The notes under the pieces: model-generated
What the model saw: the letters and a program-made list of their open reading frames with translations, nothing else
What the model was told of the DNA's origin: nothing
Database searches by the model: none
Assembly: GCF_963676685.1 (NCBI RefSeq)
Contig: NC_092346.1
Coordinates: 51,241,062-51,305,061, forward strand
From: Mytilus edulis
Lineage: Eukaryota > Mollusca > Bivalvia > Mytilida > Mytilidae
DNA: 64,000 nt
Direction of reading: 5' to 3'
Shown here: one piece after another, positions 44,486-55,142 of the stretch
Position numbering within the stretch: the first letter of the stretch is position 1
Layout of the letters: each line of letters opens with the position of its first letter
Position numbers and translations under genes: made by a program

Positions 44486-45713
44486 CTGTGAAACTTACTT
44501 TAAATAAAGCTAATACTAACAATGACCACTGCGCTTTCCTCGATCTTGATATCTTTATCATTAACAGAAAGCTTAATACTAAAATTTATGATAAAAGAGA
44601 TGATTTCTCATTTACTATCGTTAATTATCCATTTTTAGATGGTGACGTTCTTGTCACCATCTTACGGTGTTTATATATCTCAACTTGTACGATTCGCTCG
44701 TGTATGTAACAATGTTTTAGATTTTAACGAGAGAAATGTATGTATTACTGAAAAATTATTACACCAGGGTTTTCGATATCACAAACTAGTCAAATCATTT
44801 ACTAAATTTTATCATCGGTATAAGGACATCATTCGTAAATATAGCTCAACATGCTGACTTCTTATACGTTCAGGTATTTCACATCCAATATTTTATGAAA
44901 TTATTCTTAATAAAGCACAAAAATGTCAGTATTCACCTCCGAAGCTAACAAAACCTTTGAATAGACTTATTAAGAAGGGATACAGTTACGATACTGTTGT
45001 CAGGTCATTAAAGATTGCATATTTTGGAGTTAATATTGATTCACTTATAGGGTCTTTGCATCGGAACTAAACTCATTTATTCAAAAACCAGTTGTTGGCA
45101 TGACACGAGTAATGTTCTCCTCATACATGTTATGATGGTATGATACTAAACCCCTCACGGGAAGGATCGTGCCTGATATTCATATGATGAAGACATAATC
45201 TTTCAATCAGTTTAATTGAAGTCTGGAGCTGGCATGTCAGTTAACTGCTAGTAGTCTGATGTTATTCATGTATTATTGTCATTTTGTTTATTTTCTTTGG
45301 TTACATCTTCTGACATCAGACTCGGACTTCTCTTGAACGGAATTTTAATGTGCGTACTGTTATGCGTTTAGTTTTCTGCATTGGCTAGAGGTATAAAGGG
45401 AGGGTTGAGATCTCATAAACATGTTTAACCCCGCCGCATTTTTGCGCCTGTCCCATGTCAGGAGCCTCTGGCCTTTGTTAGTCTTGTATTATTTTTTTTA
45501 TTTTAGATTCTTGTGTACAATTTGGAGTTTAGAATGGCGTTCATTGTCACTGAACTAGTATATATATTTGTTTAGGGGCCAGCTGAAGAACGCCTCCGGG
45601 TGCGGGAATTTCTCGCTGCATTGAAGACCTGTTGGTGACCTTCTGCTGTTGTCTTCTCTATGGCCGGGTTGTTGTCTCTTTGACACATTCCCCATTTCCA
45701 TTCTCAATTTTAC
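44486..45713 (+). mobile_element. 3' part of the RT retroelement family with its tail
   Basis: The coding remnant (44487-45064) is followed by a long 3' region (GAAGACATAATCTTTCAATC, GTCTGGAGCTGGCATGTCAG, GCCGCATTTTTGCGCC, GAAGACCTGTTGGTGACC, CCATTTCCATTCTCAATTTT). Detached pieces of this tail occur at 29660, 59015 (minus) and 59695 (minus). The 5' part is missing, cut at the LINE boundary. Confidence 0.75.
44487..45064 (+). pseudogene. Remnant of RT-family protein, C-terminal part
   Basis: The frames read LTLNKANTNNDHCAFLDLDI, KIYDKRDDFSFTIVNYPFLD, then after a 2-bp deletion near 44653 SPSYGVYISQL..FARVCNNVLDFNERNVCIT, QGFRYHKLVKSFTKFYHRY, a TGA at about 44853, and LIRSGISHPIFYEI. This is the region downstream of the RT catalytic core in a retroelement family common in molluscs. 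I cannot place it confidently in a class; Penelope-like is one possibility, but no endonuclease is visible. Dead copy. Confidence 0.7.
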
Positions 45714-45755
45714 ATAGACCAAGGTGAGCGACACAGGCTCTTTAGAGCCTCTAGT
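45714..45755 (+). repeat. Solo 3' end of the tandem-core element (hairpin plus CTAG)
   Basis: ACCAAGGTGAGCGACACAGG, hairpin GGCTCTTTAGAGCC, then TCTAGT. It is identical to the end of the element at 61035-62197. Nothing of the core repeats remains here. Confidence 0.75.
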
Positions 45756-46316
45756 TTGATATACTTTCAGTCTTTGATTTAATAATATCATTTCAATCTA
45801 ATTTATAACGTATCAGTGGGATTTCCAGTGACACTAGAACAATAGAAAAATCACTCTTCTTATGAAAGAGATAGAAAAGGTAGAAAAAAAGGAGAGACAA
45901 TTTACGCATAAAAACCGATATGCATAGGGATGAATATCTCTTAAAACACAAAACCATTATATAACTTTTATACAACCACTATAAATAAAGTATATGCTAA
46001 AGCTAAATTTGTTAATATATGAATTTTTAATTGCCAAACATGCTGTTAATTGAACAATCTATTGTTCAACATAGGGGTGTGTAAAAAACTGCCAGATTTG
46101 ACTGCATATTTTTTATTTTTTTTTTTGAAAAAAATATATATCAAACCTTAATAATGCAGCTTTCTGAGTATTTAATTTTTAACGTGTTCCGAAATGTAGT
46201 TTTGTCACAAGAATTTTTCTTGTCATTTTGTCTATATGAATGTCGGTAAATTCGTATGATCGAGCACACCGACAAGTGTATCGTTGGGACAACTCGATAT
46301 AATGTAATCAATATAT
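45756..46316. other. Intergenic, nothing recognised
   Basis: AT-rich unassigned DNA. Confidence 0.35.
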
Positions 46317-46761
46317 TATGAAATTCAAAACAGTGTAGCTGTGGCCATTGATTGACCCATCAAAATCATCCATTGACTGGGACAATTTACGTGAACGTTT
46401 GTCTGTAACAACCACTGTTCATGACGTACCTACGATAGACATTTAAACTGTGGGGTCAACAAAGGTTTCTTAACGCCTTTAATTATAAAATAATTCGAAA
46501 AATTAATCAGGAATAACCTTTGTGTTTTGATTTATATAATTGATATAAATCAAAATATCGTGTTATTTCTGATTAATTTTTCGAATTACTTTATTTAGGT
46601 GTTGAGAACCTTTGGTGACCCCATAGTTTAAGTGTCTTTAAAAAGTACATAGTGAGCATTGGTCGTTACATACAAACGTTCAACTTAATTGTCCCAGTCA
46701 ATGAATGATTTTAATGTGTCAATCAATGGCCACAGCTACACTGTTTTGAATTTCATACTAC
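46317..46761. mobile_element. Foldback MITE, second full copy
   Basis: Same element as 4923-5371, same orientation, about 445 bp, about 95 percent similar by eye. Ends TATGAAATTC and GAATTTCATA; the halves are reverse complements meeting near 46540. Confidence 0.85.
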
Positions 46762-46860
46762 GTGACAAATAACCTAATGTGAAGTTTATTAAAATCATCA
46801 TAACATAATTGAACAACACATTATATTTGAAAAACATGAGTCCTATAATATAAGACTTTA

Positions 46861-46993
46861 AAGGTTCATATCATTTACATTCAACGTTTTTATTGGATTT
46901 TTTTTTACTACAATGTAACCTCGAGGTTAAACGTTGGTAGTACAAAAAAATCCCAGAAAAATGTTGATTGATTTTGTAAATGATATGAACCTT
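46861..46993. repeat. Foldback of 133 bp
   Basis: AAGGTTCATATCATTTACA at the left is perfectly inverted at the right (TGTAAATGATATGAACCTT), with further pairing inward (TACTAC/GTAGTA) to a centre at CTCGAG near 46922. A small MITE. Confidence 0.85.
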
Positions 46994-47329
46994 CGAATTC
47001 TTATAATATCGGAATAGAAAATATGTGATCCGAATTAACCATGTACGTGTATTGAAGAAGACTTTGCACTTTTATGAAGTACAGGGGGTAAGGTGTTTTT
47101 CTTAAACAATATTATGATCCCAAATTTGAGGAATTTTGTTGGCAATATTTTTAAAGAAACACTACATATAGGAAAGTATATTATGTTAAATCTCAATGTA
47201 TTATTATTAACTAACACTAACTGCCTAAAAGGGGGCCCGCTTCAGTCTTGCGTCAGTGATTTAATATATACTAGTAATAAACAAAATATTGTCTCATACT
47301 GGAAGGGCCGGCCGAGCAACCTGCACAGC

Positions 47330-47475
47330 CAAGCCTTTTATAGCTGACTATGCGGTATGGGCTTTGCTCATTGATGAAGGCCGTACGGTGACCTATAGTT
47401 GTTAATGTCTGTGTCATTTTGGTCTTTTGTGGATAGTTGTCTCATTGGCAATCATACCACATCTTCTTTTTATAT
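47330..47475 (+). repeat. Dispersed repeat (GTGACCTATAGTTGTT family)
   Basis: TTTTATAGCTGACTATGCGG, GGGCTTTGCTCATTGATGAA, GTACGGTGACCTATAGTTGT and GTTGTCTCATTGGCAATCAT: the best preserved copy of this family here. Confidence 0.75.
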
Positions 47476-48862
47476 TGTCTTGCAAAACAGCCAAGATTTA
47501 CAAAACATTTCCAACAAAAACCTTCAGTTGGGCAATCTGACTGGAATCTAATTATCGCTACTGATAAATAATGCAACTCTAATGATACATTTAAGTTTTG
47601 GAAGGATTTTATTCACAAAGAATGTTTCTCATTGATGTACATTTCTATGCTCTTGTCTTTTCGGAGTTTATATTGGAAATTAAATTGTTCCATGAAAGAG
47701 TCTAGCTCCACATTCCTATGCATATGATTGTCATATGTACGTGAGAATTATTCCATAAAACATCCGTTTGATATCCTTTCAATGCCAGACACTGTATATA
47801 CATAGTGTGGGAAATCTGGCTAAACTTGTGCTGGATCAGACACTTGAATCTTACATCGTTATTGATGTTAAGCAATTAGTTTAACGGGCCATCCGGAACT
47901 GTTAGATTTTATGACAGTCTTCCTTCTATACAGAACATCACTGCAAAATAATTTGAACATTCAATTAGGTGATTATAATATTATTTGGCAATCCAAAGAG
48001 AACCTGAAAATATTAGACCAACGTACGTTTGAACAGAGATGCTAAAAAAAATCCCCCCACAAAACCCCAGCCATTTTACTTTACAATCAAATTGAAAAAG
48101 TAGTTAGTTGCATGTCCCATCATCCTTTGGTTGTAGACCCCAATTAAATATAATCTAAATTTCGTAGCATTTTCACCCCCCCCCCTTTTTTTTTAACTGA
48201 ATTTGTTCACGGTATAGTGGTTTTACCCCTTTTCAGATTTCAGTATGTCATGTTGTATATATTTTATAAATTAGATGAATTTCTAGTAAGTTTCTACGAT
48301 ATTCTTTATCATTTGACAAAATACTATGCATCTGAATTAAATTGTTTACTATTTGAAAAAGCGCGCCTTCTTATACTTGAATTTACCTCCCATTATTTCA
48401 CATAGCAACACAAATTAAAAACTGCCAATCTTTGCTGCATATCATTTTTTTTTCCCCGATAAAAATATATATCATGCAATATAATCAACTTTACAAATTG
48501 GGAGAAAATCAAGGTGTTCCGACCATTGGATAAAATTTTTAAAAAATAATGAAAGGATGGCATGATTACATGTTTGATCCCTGACGACACTGAAAATCGA
48601 AAATTCACGCATTTACCTAGCATATGATGATACGATGAAATGATAAACTTAACAAGAAATAATTTACCTGATTCGTTATCATATTCACATTATGTTGACA
48701 CGTCTTAGTTCGTTTATGCTAGCTCATTTTAAACAAGCTAAACAATTACAGCATCATCCGTTTTTGTTTACCGATTACCTCTAGTCAGAAGAGCGCACTG
48801 TTTACAGGGGAGGTAATATTTTGTCACCAGTTTGCCCACTGGTATATTATATCTTTCATGCA
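47476..48862. other. Intergenic, nothing recognised
   Basis: No supported gene; a C-run then T-run at about 48175-48196. Confidence 0.4.
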
Positions 48863-49000
48863 GTCCAGTCAAATCAAATTCAAATCAAATATTTATTTTT
48901 CCAAACAAAGTTTTACAAGAGGCATAAACAAGCAATTCTTGATACAAATACAATATAATGAACAAAAAACATGATACATTATACCTTATTATATATTGTA
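48863..49000 (-). repeat. Probable LINE 3' tail
   Basis: (CAAAT)n-like start followed by ATTTATTTTTCCAAACAAAG and TTTTACAAGAGGCATAAACA. A related piece is at 60455-60560. On the minus strand this would be a 3' UTR ending in an (ATTTG)n tail, suggesting a truncated non-LTR element. Confidence 0.4.
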
Positions 49001-49049
49001 ATGGATAAACAATGAAATACAAAATGGGTAAAATTTAATTGTAATACCC

Positions 49050-49245
49050 ATAAATGAAAGAATAAAAAAATGAATGAATAAATGAATGAATGAAGAAATA
49101 AATAAATAAATGAAGAAATGAAAAAATAAATAAAGTATCTCATCAAAATAAAATAATAAAAATAAATACATAAATAAATACATAGATAGATAAATAGATA
49201 AATGATTAGATAAATAAAGATAAGTAAATAAGAATAAATATGGCT
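49050..49245. repeat. (AAAT/AATG)n imperfect microsatellite
   Basis: About 200 bp of AAATAAAT, AATGAATG and TAGATAAA units. The 64- and 94-codon minus frames here (YLFIYLFIY...) are translations of this repeat. Confidence 0.9.
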
Positions 49246-50322
49246 ATTTGATGAAAATACCAAATACTATGGATTCATTTTTATTCGTGGGATACCATTT
49301 TACGATTTTAAATGTTCGACAAGGTACACAAATTATTTTGGTCTGTATGCAGACTTTTGCATAATAACGAAATCAAATATTAACACATTTTCATGAATCC
49401 ACAAAAGTTGCGAAAATAGACTAATTCATAGTATGTAGGATTGGGGTTTGAACTTACTAATAAAATAATACCTCAATTGTATGTATATCTTCAAAAAGAT
49501 TAACAAATTCAAGAGGGTATTGGAAAACCATATTTTGATACCATGACAAAAAAAATAGCAAACCACCATACTTGGCACAGAAAATAAAGGCTTGTCAAAT
49601 TGAAAAACATAAACTAATAAAAAAAACATGATCTCAAGTTTTAAAGGTTTCCAACTCCTGGTCCTTTTTTTCCGTCATGTTATTCATTGTAAATAAACAT
49701 GTGGTATACGATCAGAATCGAAGATATTTGATACGATAAAAAGGGCAGGATTGGAGCTTCGACGAATGGAACATTTTCGTTGTCAATAGATACTTCACAA
49801 CGGTAACACAAATAAGATGGGCATCCGTATTTCTTCCGAAGAGAAAAAAAACAATTTTATGAATAACAAATTTAGGTGAAAAGGTTTCCATGTGTTGTGT
49901 TATACGCTGTGCAATAATTTGTGTTTGTAAATGACTATCTTCTATCAAGGAATCAAAAAGATAAAGAGTGTACGAAACATATTTATTTCATATACCGCGG
50001 CTGCTGTAATTGGAGTACAATTTATAATTCCCTTCGCGTCCACTCCTGTCTATTTGGTCCGGACATCTTATTTCTGTTCATGTTTGCTGATTGTTGTATT
50101 TTCGGATGAAACTAAGATAAACGCTGTAAAAATAATTTTCTTACACAGAAACAAATTGAATGATAAAAGTTATACACAATAGAATAAACGTAATTACACG
50201 TCGGTGCTGCTCGTACAGGAATAAAGCATTTTGACGATACCTTTGATCAGTATCATATATTTATATACATGTATTTGCATTAGAAAATTTTAGCTTGAAT
50301 CACATACAAAATACGTTACATT
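49246..50322. other. Intergenic downstream of GPCR copy 5
   Basis: No supported gene. Overlapping frames at 49921-50182 have no recognisable domain. Confidence 0.4.
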
Positions 50323-51438
50323 CTAAAAAGTTTCAGGAACAACAGAATTTGATTTACACAAACAACAAGTATTACATCTCATCAAATGAATGCTTTTTTC
50401 TCTAAACTTTTTGTCATAATATCCATAAATAACTGGGTTAACAATGTTATTCCAGACGAACATTTCTCGAAAAAACGCCAAAAGTGAAAGCTCAGCTTTA
50501 CTTTTATCTATCCACAAGTTATCGCTTCCAAGTGACATAAAAAGAATTATAAACTGTGGAATGTAAGATAGAAAAAATGCAATGGCTACCATCATAAACA
50601 TGTAAGAAAATGTGTGTGAAATGTTTTCTTTTTTCATAGCCTTTCGCGGCTGAAACGACTTCGCTGACTTTGAAGTGTCTTCGCTGAACTGTCCGGACAC
50701 AGACGGTAACTGATCTATTTCAACACTGGTAGTGGGTTTGTGAAAGGCTGACTGATCAACCCTAGTCATTTTCATTCTAAAATGAATCTGCTTGTAAATT
50801 TTTCGTCCAATTAAAATATTCAGCAATAACATTCCGCACATAATTACAAGGATGAAGACAGTTGCAAAAATGATAAGTACGATGAAACCAGCATCTATAC
50901 CATTTATATCAATTTCACAAACAAATCCAGTTACATTTAGTTCTGAGTTGTAAACTTTGACTTCTTCATTGTAAAAGGCTAATGCAGTAGTAGGAATGAG
51001 AGAAATCCCGAACGTCAATCCTAGTGCCACCCTTTTCCAATACAATGTCATCTGTTTTCCGAAAGGTCGACACACCTTTAGATATCTATGTAAAGCTATT
51101 ACAAACAAGAGAATTATAGATGAGAGTCCAGTTATATTAACTGGAGTCCAACATAATTTACACAACACTGATCCGCGAAAGTTAACTGGGTTCATTTTTC
51201 TTGCAAACTCAAATGAACATCTAAAAGTACAAGCCAAGAGATCTAACAATGCAAGCCATGGAATAAAATACCGATCGTCAACGTTCTGTTTCATATTATA
51301 CTTGTACACAATCATCACTAAAGTATTGCCAATTAATCCAAGTAAAATATAAACTATTAGAAGTACATCGTTGCCGATATAAATGTGAACTTGTTCATCG
51401 TTCCATTGCTGGAGTTTTTGTTCCTGTGATAAGTTCAT
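50323..51438 (-). CDS. Class A GPCR, orphan, single exon (copy 5)
   Basis: Receptor of 371 aa at some 30 kb from the others. NLS glycosylation site at residue 2, G37-N38, DDRYFIP before TM2, D66, C93 and C174, NVT glycosylation site (168-170), HRY (117-119), LKVCRPFGKQM, SYIPQF in TM6 with P294, NPVIY (334-338), and a cysteine-rich tail (CNTCCLC, 355-361) suited to palmitoylation. The third loop (about 215-272) is serine-rich. HRY and SYIPQF group it with copy 1; loop length is closer to copy 4. The start is the first ATG and aligns with copy 4. No introns. Ligand unknown. Confidence 0.93.
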   Translation of the reverse strand: MNLSQEQKLQQWNDEQVHIYIGNDVLLIVYILLGLIGNTLVMIVYKYNMKQNVDDRYFIPWLALLDLLACTFRCSFEFARKMNPVNFRGSVLCKLCWTPVNITGLSSIILLFVIALHRYLKVCRPFGKQMTLYWKRVALGLTFGISLIPTTALAFYNEEVKVYNSELNVTGFVCEIDINGIDAGFIVLIIFATVFILVIMCGMLLLNILIGRKIYKQIHFRMKMTRVDQSAFHKPTTSVEIDQLPSVSGQFSEDTSKSAKSFQPRKAMKKENISHTFSYMFMMVAIAFFLSYIPQFIILFMSLGSDNLWIDKSKAELSLLAFFREMFVWNNIVNPVIYGYYDKKFREKSIHLMRCNTCCLCKSNSVVPETF

Positions 51439-51652
51439 GTCGTCTCCTGAATAGAAGCAAAATTAACAATGAGAAAATATTAGATTTTATAATTACTTAT
51501 ACAGCCTGTAAAATTGATTTTCTTTTTTTAGATATCTTGAATGATCCGCATTTTTCTTTTTCTTTAGTTTTTTATTTAAATGAAAACGTGACGTGTATTA
51601 TATAATGAAATTTTCAATCGAAAACATCTCTTTCATCTGAATATTAATATCA
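51439..51652. other. Upstream flank of GPCR copy 5
   Basis: Short AT-rich spacer between the receptor start and a Helitron-like element; any proximal promoter must lie here or within the transposon. Confidence 0.4.
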
Positions 51653-52663
51653 TCTATACTATTAAACGAGAAGACCTTATTTTTGGTGTCGCTTCTCCTC
51701 CTTTCACAATAAATTAATCATCATGCCTCTGTGTCCTATAGGTAACATGTATAGTCGCATTTGTCATCCATTCTTATGATCATTAAGTTTGGGTTATTTT
51801 GGGATAAAAAACGAAAAAGAATGCGTCCGGATATTTTCCCGTCATTGGACAAAACTTTAAGTCAGATTATACTTCCGGTTTGTGTTTTTCTGTACTTCGA
51901 ACATACAAAGACTATGAAATAAAGTAAATGAATTTGCTTTCTGCTATCATTTTGAGTTCTAGCATGTATCATCCTTGCTTAACGTGGTTCAGTTTGGGTT
52001 ATTTTGGGAGGAAAACGAAAATGAATAACATTTGCTATTTACTATCCATTAGTTTACAGTGGCGGATCCAGAACTTTTCATAAGGGAGGGGGGCGTTGAC
52101 TGACATAAAGGGTGGGGGGGGGGGGGGTTAATCTCATGCTTCCCCCATATAATCAACAATCTTTTTTCAACGAAATGGGGGGCAGCCCCCCATCCCCGCC
52201 TGGGATTCGCATATGGTTTACTATTAACGGCGGTCACTGCGGAGATATTTCTATATACTTACATGCATTTACTATGAATTACTGTATTTGTTATAATTTA
52301 CTATAAATTCCAATGGTTATCTTGGGGGGGGGGAGGGGGGAGGGGGGACTCTTCACTATTTATGGCGTTCACTGATGTATATATATATACATATATATAT
52401 ATATATAAGTACCTTTGACTTTTGATACCTCTCCTGAAATTCTTTGTATTGAGTTATTAAAGTATATATGCATGTTCATAGAGTACAGAAAAACAGAAGG
52501 TATAAAAATCTGTATTTGAAAAATAGGAGGAGGGCAAAAAAATGTGCCCAGTCCCTAAGTACCTTTGAATTTTGATACCTCTCCTGAAATTCTCCAGTCA
52601 GTTTATTTTTTTTTACAGTTTACATACGCTCTATTTCCCCGCGATTTCGCGGGTGTGTTCTAG
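51653..52663 (+). mobile_element. Non-autonomous Helitron-like element 2
   Basis: It starts TCTATACTATTAAACGAGAA after an A and ends with hairpin CCCGCGATTTCGCGGG, TGTGTT, CTAG before a T. The 3' end is nearly the same as element 1, the 5' end and interior differ. The interior includes duplicated blocks (GTTTGGGTTATTTTGGGA twice, TTTTGATACCTCTCCTGAAA twice), a nested GTGGCGGATCCAG-type repeat near 52057 and long G-tracts (52114-52127, 52324-52348). No ORF of note. It lies just upstream of GPCR copy 5. Confidence 0.8.
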
Positions 52664-53194
52664 TATATATTATATAAGCTTAATGGATGTTTTAGCTGTT
52701 ACGACATACATATCCTAGAAAAACGTCTCATAGGAAATAATTGTATGGGATTGTTTTTTTGAATGGACGACACAAATCAAACATAAAATCAAATATATCT
52801 TAGAAATGAATTGACTGAAATTTTAACATAAAGCTCTAAATATCAAATGCATTAAATATTTACCTGTAAGGTTGAAGAATTTCTCAACTTGTGAATTTCT
52901 GTGTCCAAAAATCACCTGAAGTTGTCTTTTTGTAAGATTTAAATCCAATTGTCCGTACCAAACAAATCAATTATGTAAGTCATAGTTTTATTTGATTTAT
53001 GAAATTTTATCATTCGAATACCGAAAAGAGACAAAAAATGCGTATCGAAGCTTTTAGCTCGAATATCCTTATAGTTTCTTCAAATGTTTTACTTAAAACA
53101 ATTAATCTTGAATAGAATAATGTTTTTAGACAAAAAAAAATATAATTATTTCGCTTTTTTTTTAAATAGTCCGGATATTAATGATAAAAAAAAG
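52664..53194. other. Intergenic, nothing recognised
   Basis: Unassigned AT-rich DNA. Confidence 0.35.
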
Positions 53195-53420
53195 GGTTTA
53201 GTTACTTAACGTCCAGTGCCAAATATAGCTACGCACATGATATCAGAATGTGACAAAAAAAAAATTGATCTGAAAGTTAGTCGATGGGAATGAAGGTCAG
53301 ATTGTGGACTGCAATTGAAAATGAGGTCATGTTTGATTAAAAACGGAAGTTTTGTGTTTCGTCATCCCAAGAAGGTCATTTGAAAAGTTCTTTACCACTT
53401 CCCTACTCATTGCATCGGTT
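53195..53420 (+). repeat. Dispersed repeat (TGCTTAACGTCC family), diverged copy
   Basis: TACTTAACGTCCAGTGCCAA, then GGACTGCAATTGAAAAT resembles the copy at 16366 (ACACTGGAAAATAAGG). Confidence 0.5.
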
Positions 53421-54333
53421 TATTCGTCCCAATATGACCGTACTTTGATATGCATTTAATCATTGTACTCAGCCAAATAGACACACTTTTTTAAGAATGA
53501 GTCAACCCTATGGTTAAGACATATTAAAAAAAACTCTGCAAAGAATTGTAGACTTATTCTAAAAGGGGCACTCACTACACTACCAATAATTTATCCACGT
53601 TTTTTTGGTACATTTGGTAAATGCAGAAAAGCGCTTCGGACGCAAGAAATTATTAATCGTGTTATTTTCAGTTTTCTACCCTCGTACATATCAGTACTGT
53701 AAGGAAAGACTAAAAATCAATAATGTTATACTTTCTGTGAATTCAGTACTGATTACGAGATACCAAACAAATTTGAATTCTGATTTTCTTTTTTTTTTTT
53801 GCTCAATCATTAATGAAAGTAAAAATTGTAATAATAATTCGCTTTTAGCCGTAAGTATGGTTCATTTTGTCAAAATAAGCTAAGAAACATCGATAATAAA
53901 CTTATTCACTTGCAAGTACATGTACAGATATCCATATTTACAGGAGTTAATCCTATGGTCATTACATATTCCCAAAACTCTGCAAAAAATGTGAAGTCTT
54001 AATCTTTATAGGGTTATGAAATTTAAAAACAAACAATAATAGGCATCTGAGATTACGAAAATTGTTATACTTAAAATTGTTGAACCTATGAAAGCTATGT
54101 AGACAAATTGAATTTATTAAGCGTTACTTTTGTTTGGATAAATTGATCAATGAGACGACATTGTTTTGTCCATTTAATACAGAAATATTGTATACAATGA
54201 CCCTATCTTGAAAAATAACAAAACTTAATATTTATCTCCAAAAAGCAATTTACACATTGGTTTCCTGGAAATATTTGAACATCGTACATATATGTAATTC
54301 ATACACCAACAATTTGTATAAGACATACATGTA
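53421..54333. other. Intergenic, nothing recognised
   Basis: It contains a 92-codon frame at 53605 without recognisable features; not supported. Confidence 0.35.
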
Positions 54334-54966
54334 CTAGAACACAGCTTCGATATCGCGAGTCCGTGACTGAATTAACCTAACTATGCTTTCTTTTATACTG
54401 GATGTTAAGTATTTATATTGGCATCTGAGCAGTTTTCTCTGCTTTGACAATTTCTGTTTGAACCCGTCCTGGTTTTCTTACTAATGTTCCTCATTTGTTA
54501 TGCATGTAGTAAAATTATAAATTCCCAAAGATTTTTTTTAATATAACACTAATATTATATAAACTATATGTAACAAAGATTGATATAAGTAGTGTAAATC
54601 CTTGTATAATGACTATTTTCAGTGTAGTTATGACCCTTGCAGATAGCCAAAATGACTGAGTTCAGGTGTGATTATGACATTTGTAGATTGCCAATCTCAA
54701 AAACAGCGATTGATGGTGCGCCTCGCAGAGGCGGAACGTACAGGGTAGGTAAAAGGTGGCATATACTATTGGTATCGGTATAGGATTCGACCCTGAACTT
54801 GTTTTAAATTACTCGTAGTATTAATATGTGGAAACGAAAGGTCCTTGAATGGTGTATTTTTTTCAAAGAGTTGTCCTATATTATTTATAATCAAAATTGA
54901 ATTCTTCGTTTTGTATTTTTCTTTTCATGTCGATAACAAATTGTATTTCGTTATTCTAGTATTAAA
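54334..54966 (-). mobile_element. Non-autonomous Helitron-like element 3 (degenerate)
   Basis: Reverse complement of the type at 37725. On the minus strand the 3' end reads TCAGTCACGGACTCGCGATA then GTGTTCTAG before a T; the hairpin has lost pairing. The 5' end near 54966 reads TAATACTAGAATAACG. Interior blocks (GAATTCTTCGTTTT, CGGAACGTACAG, GATTCGACCCTGAAC on plus) match element 1 in reverse. Confidence 0.75.
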
Positions 54967-55142
54967 GGTTGTAGCAAAATATCATTTTTTTAGAACAAAT
55001 ATAGTAATTATTTGAGGTCCAGCAGCAAATAGTTCATACATTTAAAGAGGGATTGGAGACAATTTTAACTGAAATTGAAAACAGTGGGCTTAAGTGTACG
55101 GTTTATAATTTGTTGTAATCTTTGTTTGATATGAATCCTACA

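Noticed and set aside
49050-49245. 64- and 94-codon minus-strand frames
   Set aside because: Translations of a tetranucleotide microsatellite; the protein is low-complexity Y/L/F/I.
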